64,000 bases of DNA from Panopea generosa (lineage: Eukaryota; Mollusca; Bivalvia; Adapedonta; Hiatellidae): contig CM055895.1 in assembly GCA_029582155.1 (NCBI GenBank), positions 10,640,544 through 10,704,543 of the forward strand, in the 5' to 3' direction. Made by a program: the position numbers and the translations under genes. How positions within the stretch are numbered: position 1 is the first letter of the stretch; every line of letters starts with the position of its first letter. The notes beneath the pieces were generated by a model. It was not told the origin of the DNA, did not search any database, and was given only the letters and a program-made list of their open reading frames with translations. Positions 36,973 to 49,200 of this stretch are shown here, piece by piece.

Positions 36973-39582
36973 ATGGCGGACAAAGAGAACAATGGAGTCG
37001 TTAATGCGTTTGACCCGAATATGGCAAAGATAACGGAATTAAAGGATTTTCTGCGCGATAAAGGATGTCCAGTGTCTGGTGTCAAATCTGTATTGATAAA
37101 ACGTGCTTTAGGAGTGATAAATATTGGCGTTGAATCTATGAAAACTGTTGTGGATCGCGATGTGCTTGAAGCAAAAACTCGACATGTGGACAGATTTGTG
37201 ACACCTTTAGGCGAAATTTTGCCACCACCTACATACCTCAGTAATGGTTGGACTGATGATATTAACACATTTCCTCCGTTTACGAACAATGAACTTTACA
37301 ATTACCTTGTGCTTAATAAACAAAGAACTTGTGATGGTGCCTCGAATAATGCTAAGAGACAGCTGAAAGCCAAGGTGTTTTTTGAAGATCATGTACATAG
37401 TGTTCAGTGTAATGCCATTGACCCAGAGATATCACATACTTACGTGAAATCGAAGGTTATACCATCGTACCCTACCCAGTCTGAGAGAAAACAAGCTGAC
37501 TATGATGTTTGGGTGTGTTTGTCCAAGGTTTCTGGCCAGGTTCATTCTGCTGTTTGTACTTGTGCAGCTGGGTATGTATTTGATTTTTATATATTTCAAA
37601 TATTTTATCTATTTATTTGTGAATTAATTCTGTTAAACTCCAATAATGTATATTATTTTCATGTAGAATAAGTTAAATTTTATTTCAGGTCTACAAATAG
37701 TTCCAACCGTTTTATTGATATTATCCCTTGTATACCGAATACCGCATTATAACAATATATTCAAGACATGCAAAGCTCCAACTACCATTAGCGTCCGCAT
37801 TTATTTACATTTCGTACCAGGAACTGTTAATTACTCAGCACACTATATAACTAACTGTTTATTATTGATGCCATTATTAACATGGTTGACAAGAGTTTTA
37901 ATCTCGCAGTAATAGGTATGACCAGTATAACTGTGCCCCATAGACCCTATCAGCCTGTGACTGAGTACTTGATGGTGCTGATGATGACAATTTTATTAAT
38001 CGTCACCATCAGTTTCCCGTTTAAACAATGCCTCTAGAAGAGTATTAGTAATTTAAGATTTTTTGAAGATATTGCAGAGATACATAAGACACTTCTGTAG
38101 CATCTCTGGTTCTTAAATTACATGCCCGATGTTAAGCACCAATACATGGTACATCGATTATTGTTTAAGTCCCATCTGATAAGTGTTTTTAGTTAGAGGT
38201 GTGGCATCGGACCTGCTACCCCTTGGTTCACAGACGAAGGCCTTAACCACTGGACCACTAATTTAATCCACTCATTGTGCAACTACAAAAAGTTTTGTGT
38301 TGAACCCTGGCCAGCCACCATAACGTTGACATGCTTTGAGAATATATCAATTCTTCAAATAACGGTAATTAATTATTGCTTTTATTTTCCTAGGGAAGGA
38401 GAATCCTGCAACCACATAGCTGCTCTGCTGTACGCCTTGGTTGACATCAACTGTACAAAGAAGGAGGGGCTTAATTCAGCAACATCAACAGAATGCAAAT
38501 GGAAACAACCAAGAAAAAGGAAATTAACGCCAAAGAAGTCTCAAGATCTTCATTTTAAGAAATTTAAATTTGAACAGAGTAGAAGTTCTGAGCCTAAAGT
38601 AAAGAAATTGTGTGTGACAAAATTATTTGACAAATCCCAATCTCCTTCAGTTATGAATGTTAAACCTGTAGACGTCAACAGTTTTGCAGAGAAAATGAGA
38701 GCGTTTAATCCACATGCGGCCTGGCTTTATACTGTTGAAAGCAGTGTTAAAAATAATGAAAATTATACAAAACCACAGAATTATACTAATGTGGAGTTCA
38801 TGTATAGGGATAGTGTAGATTTAGAAAGTGAAGAGTGCCAAAGTCAGTTCAAATCTTATTTCAGTAGGTTGGAATGTAATCAAAACTTGTGCATTGATAT
38901 CGAAAAACAGACTCGGGGACAGTCTAGAAATGATACATGGAAAGACATGAGAAAGGGTTTGTTAACTACGTCGAATTTTGGACTTGTCGTAAAGCGCAAA
39001 GACACTACACCACCAGACGGTGCACTGAAAACAATTTTAGGGTACACAGAGTTTAAGGCTGCCAGTACAGAATGGGGAGTAAAACACGAACCAGCAGCTA
39101 GAAGAAAGTATGAATCTGTCATCAAAAAAACACACCCTGCTATGGAAGTGAGACAGTGTGGCTTAGTTATTAATCCAGTTTACCCTCATTTGGGGAGTAG
39201 TCCAGATGCCATGCTTTGCTGCAAGTGTAATGAATGTAAGGGAAATGGTGTTTTAGAAATAAAGTGCCCCTTCACTCACAGAACTGTTCATCCAACTGAA
39301 GCAGCAAAGGACTCTGCATTTTTTTGTGAAATACACAATGGAAGTTTAAGATTAAAAAGAAATCACAATTATTTTTACCAGATACAGGGACAAATGGCTG
39401 TTTGCGGAGTGTCATATTGTGATTTTTTTGTTTGGACACTGTGTGGCTACTCAATTGAAAGAATTCAATTTGACAGTGTTTTGTGGGATGACTGTGTTAA
39501 TAAAATAAACAGGTTTTATTTGAGATTTGTGATAGCAGAGCGGTTTACTGAAAGAGTTAAAAGAGGACTAGCATTGTATTGA
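36973..39582 (+). CDS. SAP-SWIM-YqaJ nuclease-like protein of the transposon
   Basis: Two exons, 36,973-37,571 and 38,394-39,582, joined across an 822-bp GT-AG intron, give 595 residues. Residues 17-46 (ITELKDFLRDKGCPVSGVKS onward) look like a SAP DNA-binding helix pair. A SWIM zinc finger spans the splice: C195-T-C197, seven residues, C205-N-H207. Residues 390-560 match YqaJ-type exonucleases: RKGLLTTSNFG, WGVKHEPAARRKYE (Glu432), HLGSSPDAM (Asp471), LEIKCPF (Glu488, Lys490) and YFYQIQGQM (Gln529); all catalytic positions are kept. Poly(A) signals AATAAA follow at 39,621 and 39,705. The splice is supported because only the joined frame completes the SWIM motif. It probably aids transposition by trimming or processing DNA; the actual role is unknown. 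Confidence 0.9.
38165..38270 (-). mobile_element. tRNA-like SINE remnant in the YqaJ-gene intron
   Basis: The minus strand reads GTGGTCCAGTGGTTAAGGCC, then about 25 bases later GGTAGCAGGTCCGATGCC, an A-box/B-box arrangement. It is nested in the transposon intron, so it came later or travels with the element. Confidence 0.55.
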
Positions 39583-40615
39583 CACTGGCAGATGTAGTTA
39601 ATGCTGGATTGACATTCGCAAATAAATAGACACTGACTTATGTATTTAGTTACTATATATTAAAATTGGATTTAAAGGTTTACATCACTGGCACACTAGT
39701 ACATAATAAAGTGCAATGAAATAAAATCAGGAATAATAATTTCAGATTCCTATATTGACTAATGAGGTAGTAGGCAGAGATGGTGATCTGTTTTCAGAAT
39801 TATTTCATAATTATGCTGATAAAAGTTGCACCAAATGTTGATATATAATTATAGACAAATTAAAAAAAGTTTTGTAAATTTATAATAATATTAATACGTA
39901 GTATCTCTATTAAATATAATAATTATAACAAATTGAACTGTTTTGTCTTCCTAAGGCCTAAAAACAAACCTACATCTCCACAGATATGCCCAAAAAATAA
40001 GGATCAATTGGAAGGGGGGGGGGGGGGGTCCACATCAAATCCACATAGTTACTATTATAAAATTATTTGGTATTGACCCATATATTTATCATTTCATATT
40101 GACTTGAAGGAAGAATTATATTGTCAAAAGGGTTTTAACAAATACACATTTAAACAAAAATATTTTTAATTTAAATTTATTATGCAAGCATATTTTTTCC
40201 TTTTGGTTCAAAGTAACAGTAAAACACAAATAAATAACATAAATAAGATAGTACATACATATCAGTTTCATATCAAATTATATGTGTGAACAAGTTGAAG
40301 GTTTTTGACAACATATCAATACAATTTTTACAGAAAATACCAGATATCAAGTTTTTATCAGGTGATGCTAAAGAAAAAAAATGGCAGATTATATCAGGCA
40401 TTGACGTGATATTCTATTTATCATGTCGTATTAAATAATTTATTTAATTTAAATGTAAATCCATAATTCCACCATTATTTCAGAACTACATACCAACATT
40501 ATTAAAAAACTGTTGTGTTCCAATTTGCCATTTATTCATCCAATACACATGCTACTGCAAGAGCGGCCTAAGTTTTTTACAACTGTGTTATCCACAGGCA
40601 CTATTTATTAAATAT
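39583..40615. other. Gap between the convergent transposon genes
   Basis: Noncoding and AT-rich. Poly(A) signals serve the nuclease gene at 39,621 and 39,705 (plus) and the transposase gene at about 40,600-40,606 (minus, AATAAA). A run of 13-15 G at about 40,014-40,028 stands out. Confidence 0.7.
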
Positions 40616-42618
40616 TTACGGTCTTGGTACTAATGGTGGCTGTAAGTTTGTGAGATGGACACAGATTTTCCAAATTTGACTGGCCTGGCGTGACAGTGTT
40701 ATTGGCATAACACCCTGTAAGATGCGAAAGTTCTTTACCCTCTCAATGGCCATTTCAACATATATTCGCTGATTGGCAATGCGGCGTGTGTCTTCAACTT
40801 CTCGTCGAAAGAACTTATGATTTTTAAGTGGCGGAATTATTAACTGAGCTCCCTTTTCTGATGTCAGGTCACTAATTAAAAATCCTTTGTCAGCCATAAT
40901 TTGATCACCAGGTTCCAAAAGGTCTAAAATTCCACATGTTTTGGTCAATTGTTTGTCGCTTATGCTTCCTGCCCATAAATCAGAAGCAAAAGTAATAACA
41001 CCATTTGGGCTTATTCCAATCAGCGATTTGTAGGTCATGTGCGACTTGTAATGTGAATACATAAGAGAGCGATTCTGTAATGATTGTGGAGTTTGAGTAT
41101 AAATTTCTGTGCAGTCTATTATCACTCTGCAATGAGGATATGTCTTAAATTTAATAGGAAGGTTTCCTCTTATTATATCCTTTGATGGCCATGGTGTCAG
41201 AAAGGAAAGTTTCACACTCAAGTATGAAATCCATCGACTCACAATTTCACTACACGTTGATTTCGAAATGTGAAAACGTTGTGCCAAGTCCTGAAGTAGA
41301 AGCCCAAGACGAAGTCTCATTAGCACGAGAAAGAATTCATCAATGCATCTCAATGCACGTGGTCTACCTTGTAAGCCATCTCCAGTGTTCATTTCTTCCA
41401 TTTCATCAAACAAACTGTAAAATGTTCCCGCGTTTGGGATGCCAGTATAGAACATGACATCAACTTTGCTATTTTCAATGTCTTCAAACGTAATGTCTGG
41501 TTTATTAACCTGAATTCCTACAGATTTAGTCAGAGAATCATTAATGGTTTCTGTTTGTGTTTGTGCAGTTGAAGTTTCAACTGTAGTTTGTGTCGAAACT
41601 GAAGCAAATGTACGAGTGCTTGTACTGACTGTCTGTACTTCTTTGTTAACTATTTTGGATACTGATATTACTTCACCACAATAATCATGAAAATTACAGG
41701 ATACTTCGAGCTCTGATGCAGTTTTGTTCACCTTAAAGGATGCATTACTGTAAACAACGTGGTCATCAGTGTTGTCATTTCCTACAGTTGAACCAGTAGT
41801 CATTGTGGCTGTCTGTGCTTCCTTCTTAATCTGAAATATACAAAATACATTTTTACCACATGTCCATGAATACCTGTATTTTGAAATATTTTTTATTCCA
41901 CAACTCCATGTATTTCCATTTAGATCATAAACAACACTAGTAACTGTTTGAACACTTTTAAATAAATAAATCAGTTTCCAAGGTTTGTATATGTTTATTT
42001 TCTATATTTGGTCCAACACTTGGATATGTACATGTGTTTATGTAGATTCTTCTCTCAGAAGACTTATGTATCTGTCATGTTTTGGCATAGAATTCACATG
42101 GTTATTCAGCCACAAATCCAGCAGTCATGTAATTCTAATACTTTAAAACTCTTCAAAATATTTTATTTCTGATTTAGTAATAAAGTTATACAAGCATCAT
42201 GGATTTATTGGGGAAAATACAATGGTTTTACCCCACCCATCACTTAACTAGTATTAAATGTACATTCCTGTCACAAATAAAGTAAAACACGATTTATTTT
42301 ACACAAAAAAAGGCATACCGTTGTAGCTTTGAAGATCTTTTCTTTGTTGTTGATGATGAAGACTGAAGGAACACAATTTTCCTTTGTATATACGCCACCA
42401 ATGAAATGGGCTGAACACAACCGGTCTGTTTTCAAGTTTGAACTGAACTTTGCACTAACAGTTTTCATGCGACTTATCCAGATTTTCCTTAGATTGCTAT
42501 CAGCAGGAAATCTATGAAGTGAAATAGGTAGTCCATTTACGATCTTTCCACTGAAATTACTGCAAATGCAACAATAATGTCTTTTCTTCACCGTAGATTT
42601 CACTATTTTCGTATCCAT
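40616..42618 (-). CDS. THAP-DDE transposase (DDE_Tnp_4 type)
   Basis: Exons 42,618-42,319 and 41,830-40,616 join by a GT-AG intron in phase 0 to 504 residues. The N-terminal THAP zinc finger has C16-x2-C19, Trp47, C68-x2-H71 and CVPSVF in place of the AVPTIF box. A Ser/Thr-rich linker (about 125-210) follows, then a helix-turn-helix (about 260-305, DEFFLVLMRLRLG, DLAQRFHISKSTCSEIVSRW). The catalytic domain has VIIDCTEIYTQTP (Asp339), IMADKGF (Asp414) and YVEMAIERVKNFRIL (Glu459 or Glu463), a full D-D-E set. It would bind the element ends by THAP/HTH and cut and rejoin them in the nucleus. The start is the first Met, 5 bases past the shared upstream motif. No lesions seen. Confidence 0.92.
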
Positions 42619-42622
42619 TTTT

Positions 42623-42636
42623 TGCTCACCGGAAGT
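42623..42636 (-). promoter_or_regulatory. ACTTCCGGTGAGCA motif upstream of the transposase gene
   Basis: Exact inverse copy of 36,950-36,963, four bases before the transposase ATG. It lies 83 bases from the right end, against 60 bases on the left. Confidence 0.6.
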
Positions 42637-42687
42637 AGGTTATGCCAAAACTCCACACTAAAGAGCTACTACGGGAGATAAATTATC

Positions 42688-42719
42688 AAGGGAGATAACA
42701 ACACTTTTCGGACAGGACT
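42688..42719 (-). repeat. Right terminal inverted repeat of the ISL2EU-like element
   Basis: Complement of the left repeat with one mismatch. A second TTATCTCCC-type copy lies just inside (about 42,673-42,683 read on the minus strand), which may be an extra binding site. Confidence 0.92.
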
Positions 42720-42721
42720 AT

Positions 42722-43350
42722 TGTGTATGGATAAAATTTGCTTAAACATCACAAAATACTCTATGACACCTATTCATATGACAATCAAAATAAAAAATAC
42801 ACGTTACTATGTAATTTGAAAAATAGATAGCTCTTAAAGTATGCAAACGTTAAATAAACTGCAGTTGCAAATTTAACGTTTTGATACTATGTGAGAATAT
42901 TTGTATCAATATTAAGATTTCTATTTTATTTTATATTCAGGTTAAACTGCAAAATGAATAGGACAAAATTCTGGAAAAAATAGCATTTTCACCTATTTTA
43001 ACGGTCTTTGGAGTCATTCTATGAAAGAAAAACATGAGATTAAAAAAAATATATATATATATATGCATGTTTTAAAAGAATAAAATATATTTTATACAAA
43101 TACACCAAGCTTTACTGAATATTAAATATTTAAAAGAAATGAATTTTACAGGGCCATTATCGGGTTTTCGTGAACCTAGTTCTTTCCGAAAGTTTTTCAT
43201 TTGACTTATTTAAATGATACTCAGTATTAATTGCTTACAAACATACTTACTGTGTTGTACATTATATGTTACCCTGATGATATACAAGTGAATAGATAAA
43301 TGTCGGATACAAATTAAGTTGAAGTCAATGTTAAAAAGGGTTAAAGAAAA
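42722..43350. other. Noncoding
   Basis: AT-rich, with a short (AT)n at about 43,050-43,064. No gene or family seen. Confidence 0.5.
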
Positions 43351-43354
43351 AAGG

Positions 43355-43770
43355 AGCAGTGTCTATATTCACGTCAAATAAAAGCGTGGGAGGCAACCAT
43401 ACTGATTTTATTATCGAAAAATAAAGCAGGTAATATGTTAATGTATAATTAACAAAAACTAGCAACAAAAGTATATTGTTCATTTAGATATATATTGTCA
43501 TTAATTAGCACTAATTAACAATCTAGGTTGGTGGAAGATTGTTTGTTTTTTCAACAGATACAATGTACAAGTGTGCAAGCCGGTATATCTTCTTTAAAAT
43601 GCATCAGATGCTAATTGAATATGAAACCAATTTGAGATCACATAATGAATAAGTCACACACTTTAAAATACATCATAGAGCAAAATTGTTTGACGGAGTT
43701 TTTAAGCAACGACACGTGCCCATGCATTCAATTTGTTAGCAAAGCGTGTCACAAGTTATCGACACATATA
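43355..43770. other. Duplicated distal flank, copy of 22,975-23,350
   Basis: Paralogous by the landmarks given for the other copy. An open frame (43,645-43,839) crosses it but is not conserved in the paralog, so I do not call it a gene. Confidence 0.7.
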
Positions 43771-44815
43771 TTTTCGTGCACTTGTCAACAGCATGTTTGC
43801 AATATATGTGTGAATTCAGCAATAAAACACATAATTTAATCGGTGTTAATAATTACAAAACATGTTCATTTGTAGTTAGATCCACTTGATTATTTACAAC
43901 CTCCATGTGAATCTATTTACTAAAATGAGATAATATGATTAAGTATATACCTGAATATATACCTGAATATGGTCAACCTAGAATCTTAGTGTTCGTTATG
44001 GTAGTGTAAGACAGTACAGAGGTAAATGTACTGCAGGTTGTTTTATTACACCGCTACATGTATTATTCATACACAGGTATTATCGAACGAGTTTGCGTTT
44101 CTGAATTCTGGGGTCAAGATCACCATTAAACAATTGATAGACAGGGATGCGGGGCATTTATGTTGTTTCGATAGTGTTCAATTTTTATCAACTAATGCTG
44201 TGGAATATTGGAATAATGATAATTTTAAAACAAAAAGTATGAAATCATGCAAACAGAAAATTATTTCAACGATTGTTTTGTTTATTTTATTCATTTTTCT
44301 TCACCAATTCATATCCCCATCAACATATTTTGTTACGCTAAGGCATTCGGTTATAAATAACCCTTAGTATAGCAAAATGTACTTGGTGGGCGTTTTTCCT
44401 AACCTCTGGTAAATAGTTCAAGTTTTATTTAAATTTGAAGCAAAAAAAAAGATATTTTAAAGGAGACGCATAGTTTTATATTAGAAGGCTGTTTATTTAT
44501 GGTTTTTGATAAGTGTCTTCTTATCTTCCAACAACGTTTTTTTTAAATACTAAATGATACTTTTATAAGCAATGCTCCATGATTATAAAATGTCTAAGAT
44601 AAAATCCAGTTAATTTAATGATATATTACAACGTCAGCCTACCTTTAAATTAATACTTTTGGAAAGAGTGTGATAAAATGAAGAAAAAAATATTCAGAAC
44701 CAAAATAAAACTAGAGCGGGCTTTGTAACTTTCAAGAGTTGAAAATGTGAGAAAAATATAGAACAATTTGTTATATACATATAACAGTATCAATGCATTG
44801 TTCTATTTTAATGAA
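43771..44815. other. Noncoding
   Basis: One 113-codon open frame (44,026-44,367) has no domain and ends in an AT-rich hydrophobic run; likely chance. Confidence 0.45.
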
Positions 44816-44824
44816 ATTGATCTT

Positions 44825-44958
44825 GACCTCTTACTCCCTCAACATCGACCCCCACCCCCAAGCAAAATGAATATTCCTTTTCTGACAATCATAACTCCCT
44901 AACCATCGACCCCAACCCCCAAGCAAAAATGAATATTCCTTTTCTGACAATCATACCT
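44825..44958. repeat. Two-copy ~65-bp direct repeat
   Basis: Both copies hold CATCGACCCC, CCCCCAAGCAAAA, ATGAATATTCCTTTTCTGAC and AATCATA. Confidence 0.9.
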
Positions 44959-45715
44959 CAAGATACCGTTAAGTTAGCATTATTTTTTTGTAATATTTGT
45001 ATCAGTGATCTTGCCAAAATATAAAAGGTAATATTACAAAAAAATCTAAAAGTATTCTTCGTCTTTATTTTGGATATCACTTAGATTAAATTATGTGTGT
45101 AAATTCGATAAGGAAGCATATTAAAAGCACTACGCAACACAACAAACGGGCGGACGGACAGACAGAAGGACGGACGAACATAAGTAACACTTTATGGCCC
45201 CGTTTCATAGCAGAGACAAATAAATTTTTAGTTGATTTTTTTTTACACTAAGTACCACATACCATGCATGATACGAGATACGATTACAAACTAGTTTACA
45301 AACAGAATAATTTAATTTTCCATATTGTATAGCCGAAGTAAACTTAACATATTAACATGCCTGAGATAAAGTCAACCTTGTTATATTTATATAAGTATAC
45401 GAAAATAAATGTCAAACTGGAGACGTAGCGTTTGAAGGACGTAGACAGCACAAAAAGCAAAGTAGTTTATTTATGCATGTCTTTTTAAATAATTGGTTTT
45501 ACATACCATAGTATAAATCATCTTTATGCAAGTATGCTTCTGAAAATCTCCGTTTTAGCTGACAAATGACTAAACTTGTTATTATGTATTATATAATTTG
45601 TGACGATGAACTTTTTACAAATATTTGTAAAACAAATGTTCTGTTCTATTCATGATCTTAATTTATACGTAGAATAATCATAACAATTACAGAACAAACA
45701 TATAGTTTAGATACA
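44959..45715. other. Noncoding; start of another duplicated unit is likely
   Basis: A GGACGGACAGACAGAAGGACGG purine tract lies at about 45,150. The stretch 45,240-45,440 has weak similarity to 13,490-13,640 (ATATTGTA-AGCCGA-GTAAA followed by a GGAGACGTA/GGTGACGTA site). Confidence 0.4.
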
Positions 45716-45832
45716 GGCCAAGTCTTCCTGGTAGAGCCAGTACTAAGCATATGCGGGGAAAATGTCTTGCTTAAGGACACCACACATAGCCGGTCATGGG
45801 TTTGGTGTTCTACCACTGAACCACACGCTCCA
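45716..45832 (-). mobile_element. tRNA-derived SINE, family 1, shortened copy
   Basis: Matches 18,128-18,285: CAAGTCTTCCTGG, AGTACTAAGCATATGCG, CTTAAGGACACCACACATAG, GTTCTACCACTGAACCACA. It lacks the B-box segment (about 25 bases lost next to TAGCCG). Confidence 0.78.
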
Positions 45833-46289
45833 ATAAATAGATAAGCGCCCTTACAGGGGCTGTGACTTATATTTTATTCCGAGAAACGTTCATATGATTC
45901 TCTGGTCTCTATGAAAATTCGGAGACGAATTCCAAGTTTGTGAGGGAGTATGTCACAGTGTGTACATGGTGTTATTGTCAGTCACTTCACTTATTAATTA
46001 TTATATTTTATTAGTTTGATTTTGTAAATTTTAAACTCAGTATGTAATTATGTGGGATATTTCGTGGTGTAGATGAGATTACATAATGTTAGTCCTAATG
46101 GGAATACTTCAGAAGTCACTTTTGATATATAACACTGTCAAAAGTTCGCGTACAGCAGACTAAAAATAGTATATAAGTTTAACATGTTTTATGGGCATTT
46201 AGCGACATCTATGCAGAGCGTATACTGATAAATCATGACCATGAGCGGAAGAAATTCTCAAGCTACAAGCTTTAAAAAGAGATGATATT

Positions 46290-49200
46290 TTTACTTCTGG
46301 GGGAGCAGTTTACTTTCGAGAGTGCAGATGTGAAATTTTGATGACAGTTTACTTTGGGGAGACCAGCTGTGGGGTCATGTTTTAGTTTAAAGAGGACAAT
46401 TAACTTTGGGGAGACCAGCTGTGGGGTCATGTTTTAGTTTAGGGGGAACAGTTAACTTTGGGGAGACCAGCTGTGGGGTCAGGTTTTAGTTTAGGGGGAA
46501 CAGTTAGCTTTGGGGAGACCAGCTGTGGGGTCATGTTTTCGTTTAGGGGGAACAGTTAACTTTGGAGAGACCAGCTGTGGGGTCATGATTTAGTTTAAAG
46601 AGGACAGTTCACTTTTGGGAGACCAGCTGTGGGGTCATGTTTTAGTTTAGGGGGAACAGTTAACTTTGGGGAGACCAGCTGTGGGGTCATGTTTTCGTTT
46701 AGGGGGAACAGTTAACTTTGGAGAGACCAGCTGTGGGGTCATGATTTAGTTTAAAGACGACAGTTAACTTTTGGGAGACCAGCTGTGGGGTCAGGTTTTA
46801 GTTTAGTGGAAACAGTTAACTTTGGGGAGACCAGCTGTGGGGTCATGATTTAGTTTAAAGAGGACAATTAACTTTGGGGAGACCAGCTGTGGGGTCAGGT
46901 TTTAGTTTAGGGGGAACAGTTAACTTTGGGGAGACCAGCTGTGGGGTCATGTTTTAGTTTAGGGGGAACAGTTAACTTTGGAGAGACCACCTGTGGGGTC
47001 ATGATTTAGTTTAAAGAGGACAGTTAACTTTTGGGAGACCAGCTGTGGGGTCATGTTTTAGTTTAGGGGGAACAGTTAACTTTGGGGAGACCAGCTGTGG
47101 GGTCATGTTTTCGTTTAGGGGGAACAGTTAACTTTGGAGAGACCAGCTGTGGGGTCATGATTTAGTTTAAAGACGACAGTTAACTTTTGGGAGACCAGCT
47201 GTGGGGTCAGGTTTTAGTTTAGGGGGAACAGTTAACTTTGGAGAGACCAGCTGTGGGGTCATGATTTAGTTTAAAGAGGACAGTTAACTTTTGGGAGACC
47301 AGCTGTGGGGTCAGGTTTTAGTTTAGGGGGAACAGTTAACTTTGGAGAGACCAGCTGTGGGGTCAGGTTTTAGTTTAGAGACGACAGTTTACTTTGGAGA
47401 GACCAGTTGTGGTGTCAGGTTTTAGTTTAGGGGGAACAGTTAACTTTGGGGAGACCAGCTGTGGGGTCATGTTTTAGTTTAGGGGGAACAGTTAACTTTG
47501 GGGAGACCAGCAGTGGGGTCAGGTTTTAGTTTAGGGGGAACAGTTAACTTTGGGGAGACCAGCTGAGGGGTCAGGTTTTAGTTTAAAGAGGACAGTTAAC
47601 TTTGGGGAGACCCGCTGTGGGGTCAGGTTTTAGTTTAGGGGGAACAGTTAACTTTGGAGAGACCATCTCTGAGGTCATGTTTAAGTTTAAAGAGGACAGT
47701 TAATTTTGGAGAGACCAGCTGTGGGGTCAGGTTTTAGTTTAGGGGGAACAGTTAACTTTGGAGAGACCATCTGTGGGGTCAGGTTTTAGTTTAGAGACGA
47801 CAGTTTACTTTGGGGAGACCAGCTGTGGGGTCAGGTTTTAGTTTAAAGAGGACAGTTAACTTTGGGAAGACTAGCTGTGGGGTCATGTTTTAGTTTAAGG
47901 GGAACAGTTAACTTTGGAGAGACCAGCTGTGGGGTCAGGTTCTATTTTAGAGACGACAGTTTACTTTGGGGAAACCAGCTGTGGGTCATGTTTTAGTTTA
48001 GGGGGAACAGTTAACTTTGGGGAGACCGGCTGTGGGATCAGGTTTTAGTTTAAAGAGGACAGTTAACTTTGGGGAGACCAGCTGTGGGGTCAGGTTATAG
48101 TTTAGGGGGAACAGTTAACTTTGGAGAGACCAGCTGTGGGGTCAGTATTTAGTTTAGAGACGACAGTTTACTTTGGGGAGACCAGCTGTGGGGTCATGTT
48201 TTAGTTTAGAGACGACAGTTTACTTTGGGAAGACCAGCTTTGGGGTCATGTTTTAGTTTAGGGGGAACATTTAACTTTGGAGAGACCAGCTGTGGGGCCA
48301 GGTTTTAGTTCAGAGACGACAGTTTACTTTGGGGAGACCAGCTGTGGGGTCATGCTTTAGTTTAGGGGGAACAGTTAACTTTGGGGAGATCAGCTGTGGG
48401 GTCAGGTTTTAGTTTAAAGAGGACAGTTAACTTTGGGGAGACCAGCTGTGGGGTCAGGTTTTAGTTTAAAGAGGACAGTTTACTTTGGGGAGACCAGCTG
48501 TGGGGTCATGTTTTAGTTTAGGGGGGACAGTTAACTTTGGAGAGACCAGCTGTGGGGTCAGGTTTTAGTTTAGAGACGACAGTTTACTTTAAGAAGACCA
48601 GCTGTGGGGTCATGTTTTAGTTTAGGGGGGACAGTTTACTTTGGAGAGACCAGCTGTGGGGTCAGGTTTTAGTTTAGAGACGACAGTTTACTTTGGGGAA
48701 ACCAGCTGTGGGGTCATGTTTTAGTTTAGGGGGGACAGTTAACTTTGGAGAGACCAGCTGTGGGGTCAGGTTTTAGTTTAGAGACGACAGTTTACTTTAG
48801 GAAGACCAGCTGTGGGGTCATGTTTTAGTTTAGGGGGGACAGTTAACTTTGGAGAGACCAGCTGTGGGGTCAGGTTTTAGTTTAGAGACGACAGTTTACT
48901 TTAGGAAGACCAGCTGTGGGGTCAGGTTTTAGTTTAGGGGGAACAGTTAACTTTGGAGAGACCAGCTGTGGGGTCAGGTTTTAGTTTAGAGACGACAGTT
49001 TACTTTGGGGAAACCAGCTGTGGGGTCATGTTTTAGTTTAGGGGGGACAGTTAACTTTGGAGAGACCAGCTGTGGGGTCAGGTTTTAGTTTAGAGACGAC
49101 AGTTTACTTTAGGAAGACCAGCTGTGGGGTCATGTTTTAGTTTAGGGGGAACAGTTAACTTTGGAGAGACCAGCTGTGGGGTCAAGTTTTAGTTTAGAGA

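Larger units (their letters stand above)
36890..42719. mobile_element. ISL2EU/IS4EU-like DNA transposon, complete and apparently autonomous
   Basis: A 5,830-bp element bounded by 32-bp terminal inverted repeats with one mismatch, flanked on both sides by AT (36,888-36,889 and 42,720-42,721), fitting a 2-bp AT target duplication. It holds two convergent spliced genes: plus-strand SAP-SWIM-YqaJ nuclease and minus-strand THAP-DDE transposase. Pairing a DDE transposase with a YqaJ nuclease plus AT duplications is, from memory, the mark of the ISL2EU (IS4EU) group. Both reading frames are open and both introns have good splice sites. It lies between the SLC22 upstream block and the 43.3-kb duplicated flank; the corresponding interval in the other unit (22.24-22.97 kb) lacks it. 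Intron 1 of the nuclease gene carries a SINE remnant. Confidence 0.9.

Noticed and set aside
41182..41457. Plus-strand frame over the transposase
   Set aside because: Antisense shadow of the DDE domain region.
36890..42719. Harbinger/PIF element
   Set aside because: The transposase fold is related, but the AT duplication and the YqaJ partner fit ISL2EU better than the 3-bp TWA duplication and Myb-like partner of Harbinger.
44026..44367. 113-codon frame as a possible small gene
   Set aside because: No domain, no conserved paralog, composition as expected for AT-rich noncoding DNA.
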